From positions 1 to 11,973 of the forward strand of contig JAEEMF010000066.1 of assembly GCA_016283075.1 (NCBI GenBank): a DNA stretch of 11,973 nt. The letters run 5' to 3'. This DNA is from Bacilli bacterium (GTDB taxonomy: Bacteria; Bacillota_I; Bacilli_A; RF39; UBA660). A program made the translations under genes and the position numbers. Numbering within the stretch: position 1 is the first letter of the stretch; each line of letters opens with the position of its first letter. Below the pieces are notes generated by a model. It worked only from the letters and a program-made list of their open reading frames with translations. It did no database searches and was not told the DNA's origin. This document shows, piece by piece, positions 11,055 through 11,973 of the stretch.

Positions 11055-11973
11055 ATGAAGAACAAGACGTTTATAGGTATTTTTTTAGGAATAATTTTTA
11101 GTGTTTTTGTACTTGTTCCTTTAAAAGAAGTATTAATTAGATTACATATTACTGATTATTATAGAAGTGATAACTGGCAGCTAGTAAGTAAAACTAGTGA
11201 TCCTATTTATGATAAAGTAATGACTTTAGAATCATTTATTAGTAATAGATATAATAACTATTTTCCTTTTTATAATAGTATTAATTCTCTATACTATAAT
11301 TCTATTATTAATGTTGATGGATTATTATTTAATAATATCTATTTAAAAGATAATAATGATAAAGAACATCTTTTCTATAATGATAAAGATAATTTCTATT
11401 TTTTAGTAAATCATTATTCTAAAGAAGAACTTGATAATAGACTTAATAATCAAATAAAGTTTTATAATGATATTAATGATAAGTATCCTAATATTAAACT
11501 TGGTATATATCTTCCAGCTAGATATGATAGTTTAAGAGATGTAAATATAAAAGGTTCTTATGATAGTATTACTAAATTTATGAATGGTCTTAATGATGAT
11601 ATTAAGTTGGGTGTATTTGATTTAAATAAGGATGATTATTTAAATTACTATTACAAGACAGACCATCATTATAATTCTTTAGGAGCTGAACTTGTATATA
11701 AAGATATACTAAATATGTATGGACTAAGTAACAAGCTTAATATTACTCATAAGGACGTTAAAACTCCTTATTATGGATCTCACGCTAAAAGTACACTTAT
11801 GACAAGAACTAGTGATACATTAACGGCAATGGATATAGATAATAACTTAAAAGTAAATATAGAAGATAAAACATTTAAACCACTAGAAGTAACTGATAGA
11901 AAAAATAAATTCTATGATTATTATGTAGGATACTTCTCTGGTATGTTTGATGAAGTAATATATGAAAATAATA
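11055..11973 (+). CDS. DHHW/SGNH-hydrolase-like exported protein, 3' end missing
   Basis: The frame is open from ATG 11055 to the window edge, 306 codons with no stop. GAGG (11043-11046) lies 8 bases upstream. Residues about 5-22 are one hydrophobic helix (FIGIFLGIIFSVFVLVPL) after a basic start, so it is probably anchored outside the cell by an uncleaved signal. YKTDHHYNSLGAELVYKDI carries Asp203-His204-His205, the DHHW-type motif of proteins related to AlgJ/AlgX and the SGNH esterase fold. These often work with an MBOAT acyltransferase to O-acetylate surface polysaccharides. The catalytic Ser of the SGNH set may be in YGSHAKST about 40 residues later. An MBOAT gene just beyond the window would be expected but cannot be seen. 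Confidence 0.72.
   Translation, partial: MKNKTFIGIFLGIIFSVFVLVPLKEVLIRLHITDYYRSDNWQLVSKTSDPIYDKVMTLESFISNRYNNYFPFYNSINSLYYNSIINVDGLLFNNIYLKDNNDKEHLFYNDKDNFYFLVNHYSKEELDNRLNNQIKFYNDINDKYPNIKLGIYLPARYDSLRDVNIKGSYDSITKFMNGLNDDIKLGVFDLNKDDYLNYYYKTDHHYNSLGAELVYKDILNMYGLSNKLNITHKDVKTPYYGSHAKSTLMTRTSDTLTAMDIDNNLKVNIEDKTFKPLEVTDRKNKFYDYYVGYFSGMFDEVIYENN

Noticed and set aside
1..11973. Mycoplasma-type genetic code (TGA as Trp)
   Set aside because: TGA ends the HIT-like and HD genes at natural positions and Trp is encoded by TGG throughout, so the standard bacterial code applies.
1..11973. Minus-strand open frames of 60-120 codons
   Set aside because: Nearly all lie opposite well-supported + strand genes, have no ribosome sites I could see, and give low-complexity Ile/Leu/Ser/Tyr-rich products typical of AT-rich shadow frames. 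The one lying mostly in the 3508-3708 gap reads antisense to the repeats and SEC-C tail.

Overview
The window is about 12 kb of very AT-rich DNA, with every supported gene on the + strand. It has strong Shine-Dalgarno sites, extended -10 promoters, short hairpin-plus-T-tract terminators and standard stop codons; TGA ends several genes and Trp is TGG, so this is not the Mycoplasma code. This fits an uncultured low-GC Bacillota (Bacilli-like) genome. No tRNA, rRNA, CRISPR array, transposase or integrase gene was seen.

Left part (1-3750). It opens with the 3' end of a spore-photoproduct-lyase-like radical SAM gene broken by an in-frame TAA. An XRE regulator and a 51-residue two-helix membrane protein follow. 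Three copies of a 16-base repeat sit at the gene boundaries here. A two-gene unit comes next: a beta-rich 345-residue protein of unknown function and a Ppx/GppA-family ASKHA protein with altered catalytic motifs. This unit is bracketed by two broken SEC-C zinc-binding protein tails (about 1304-1359 and 3649-3723). Near each tail is a pair of short direct repeats containing TTTTAGAT or TTTTGAT. The arrangement looks like a cassette or decayed integration locus, although no recombinase lies in the window.

Middle part (3750-7350). These are short transcription units: a 473-residue protein with a helical N-terminal part and a C-terminal kinase-like fold; an operon of an unrecognised 192-residue protein and a HIT-like protein; and a four-helix membrane protein with a duplicated DUF3592-like domain.

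Right part (7350-11973). An APH-like phosphotransferase and a GNAT acetyltransferase overlap by 8 bases. A three-gene operon follows: an SMC/ABC-like ATPase, an HD-domain hydrolase and a nucleotidyltransferase. The window ends inside a DHHW/SGNH-like exported protein with no stop codon in view.

The most consistent structural theme is the gene junction. A terminator hairpin, whose 5' arm often includes the upstream stop codon, runs through its T-tract directly into an extended -10 (TGNTATAAT). The inferred transcript then starts almost on the Shine-Dalgarno sequence, leaving leaders of only about 10-25 bases. This corrects several starts: the most upstream in-frame start codon often lies inside or upstream of the -10 box and cannot be on the mRNA. 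Functions are family-level calls from motifs read by eye.
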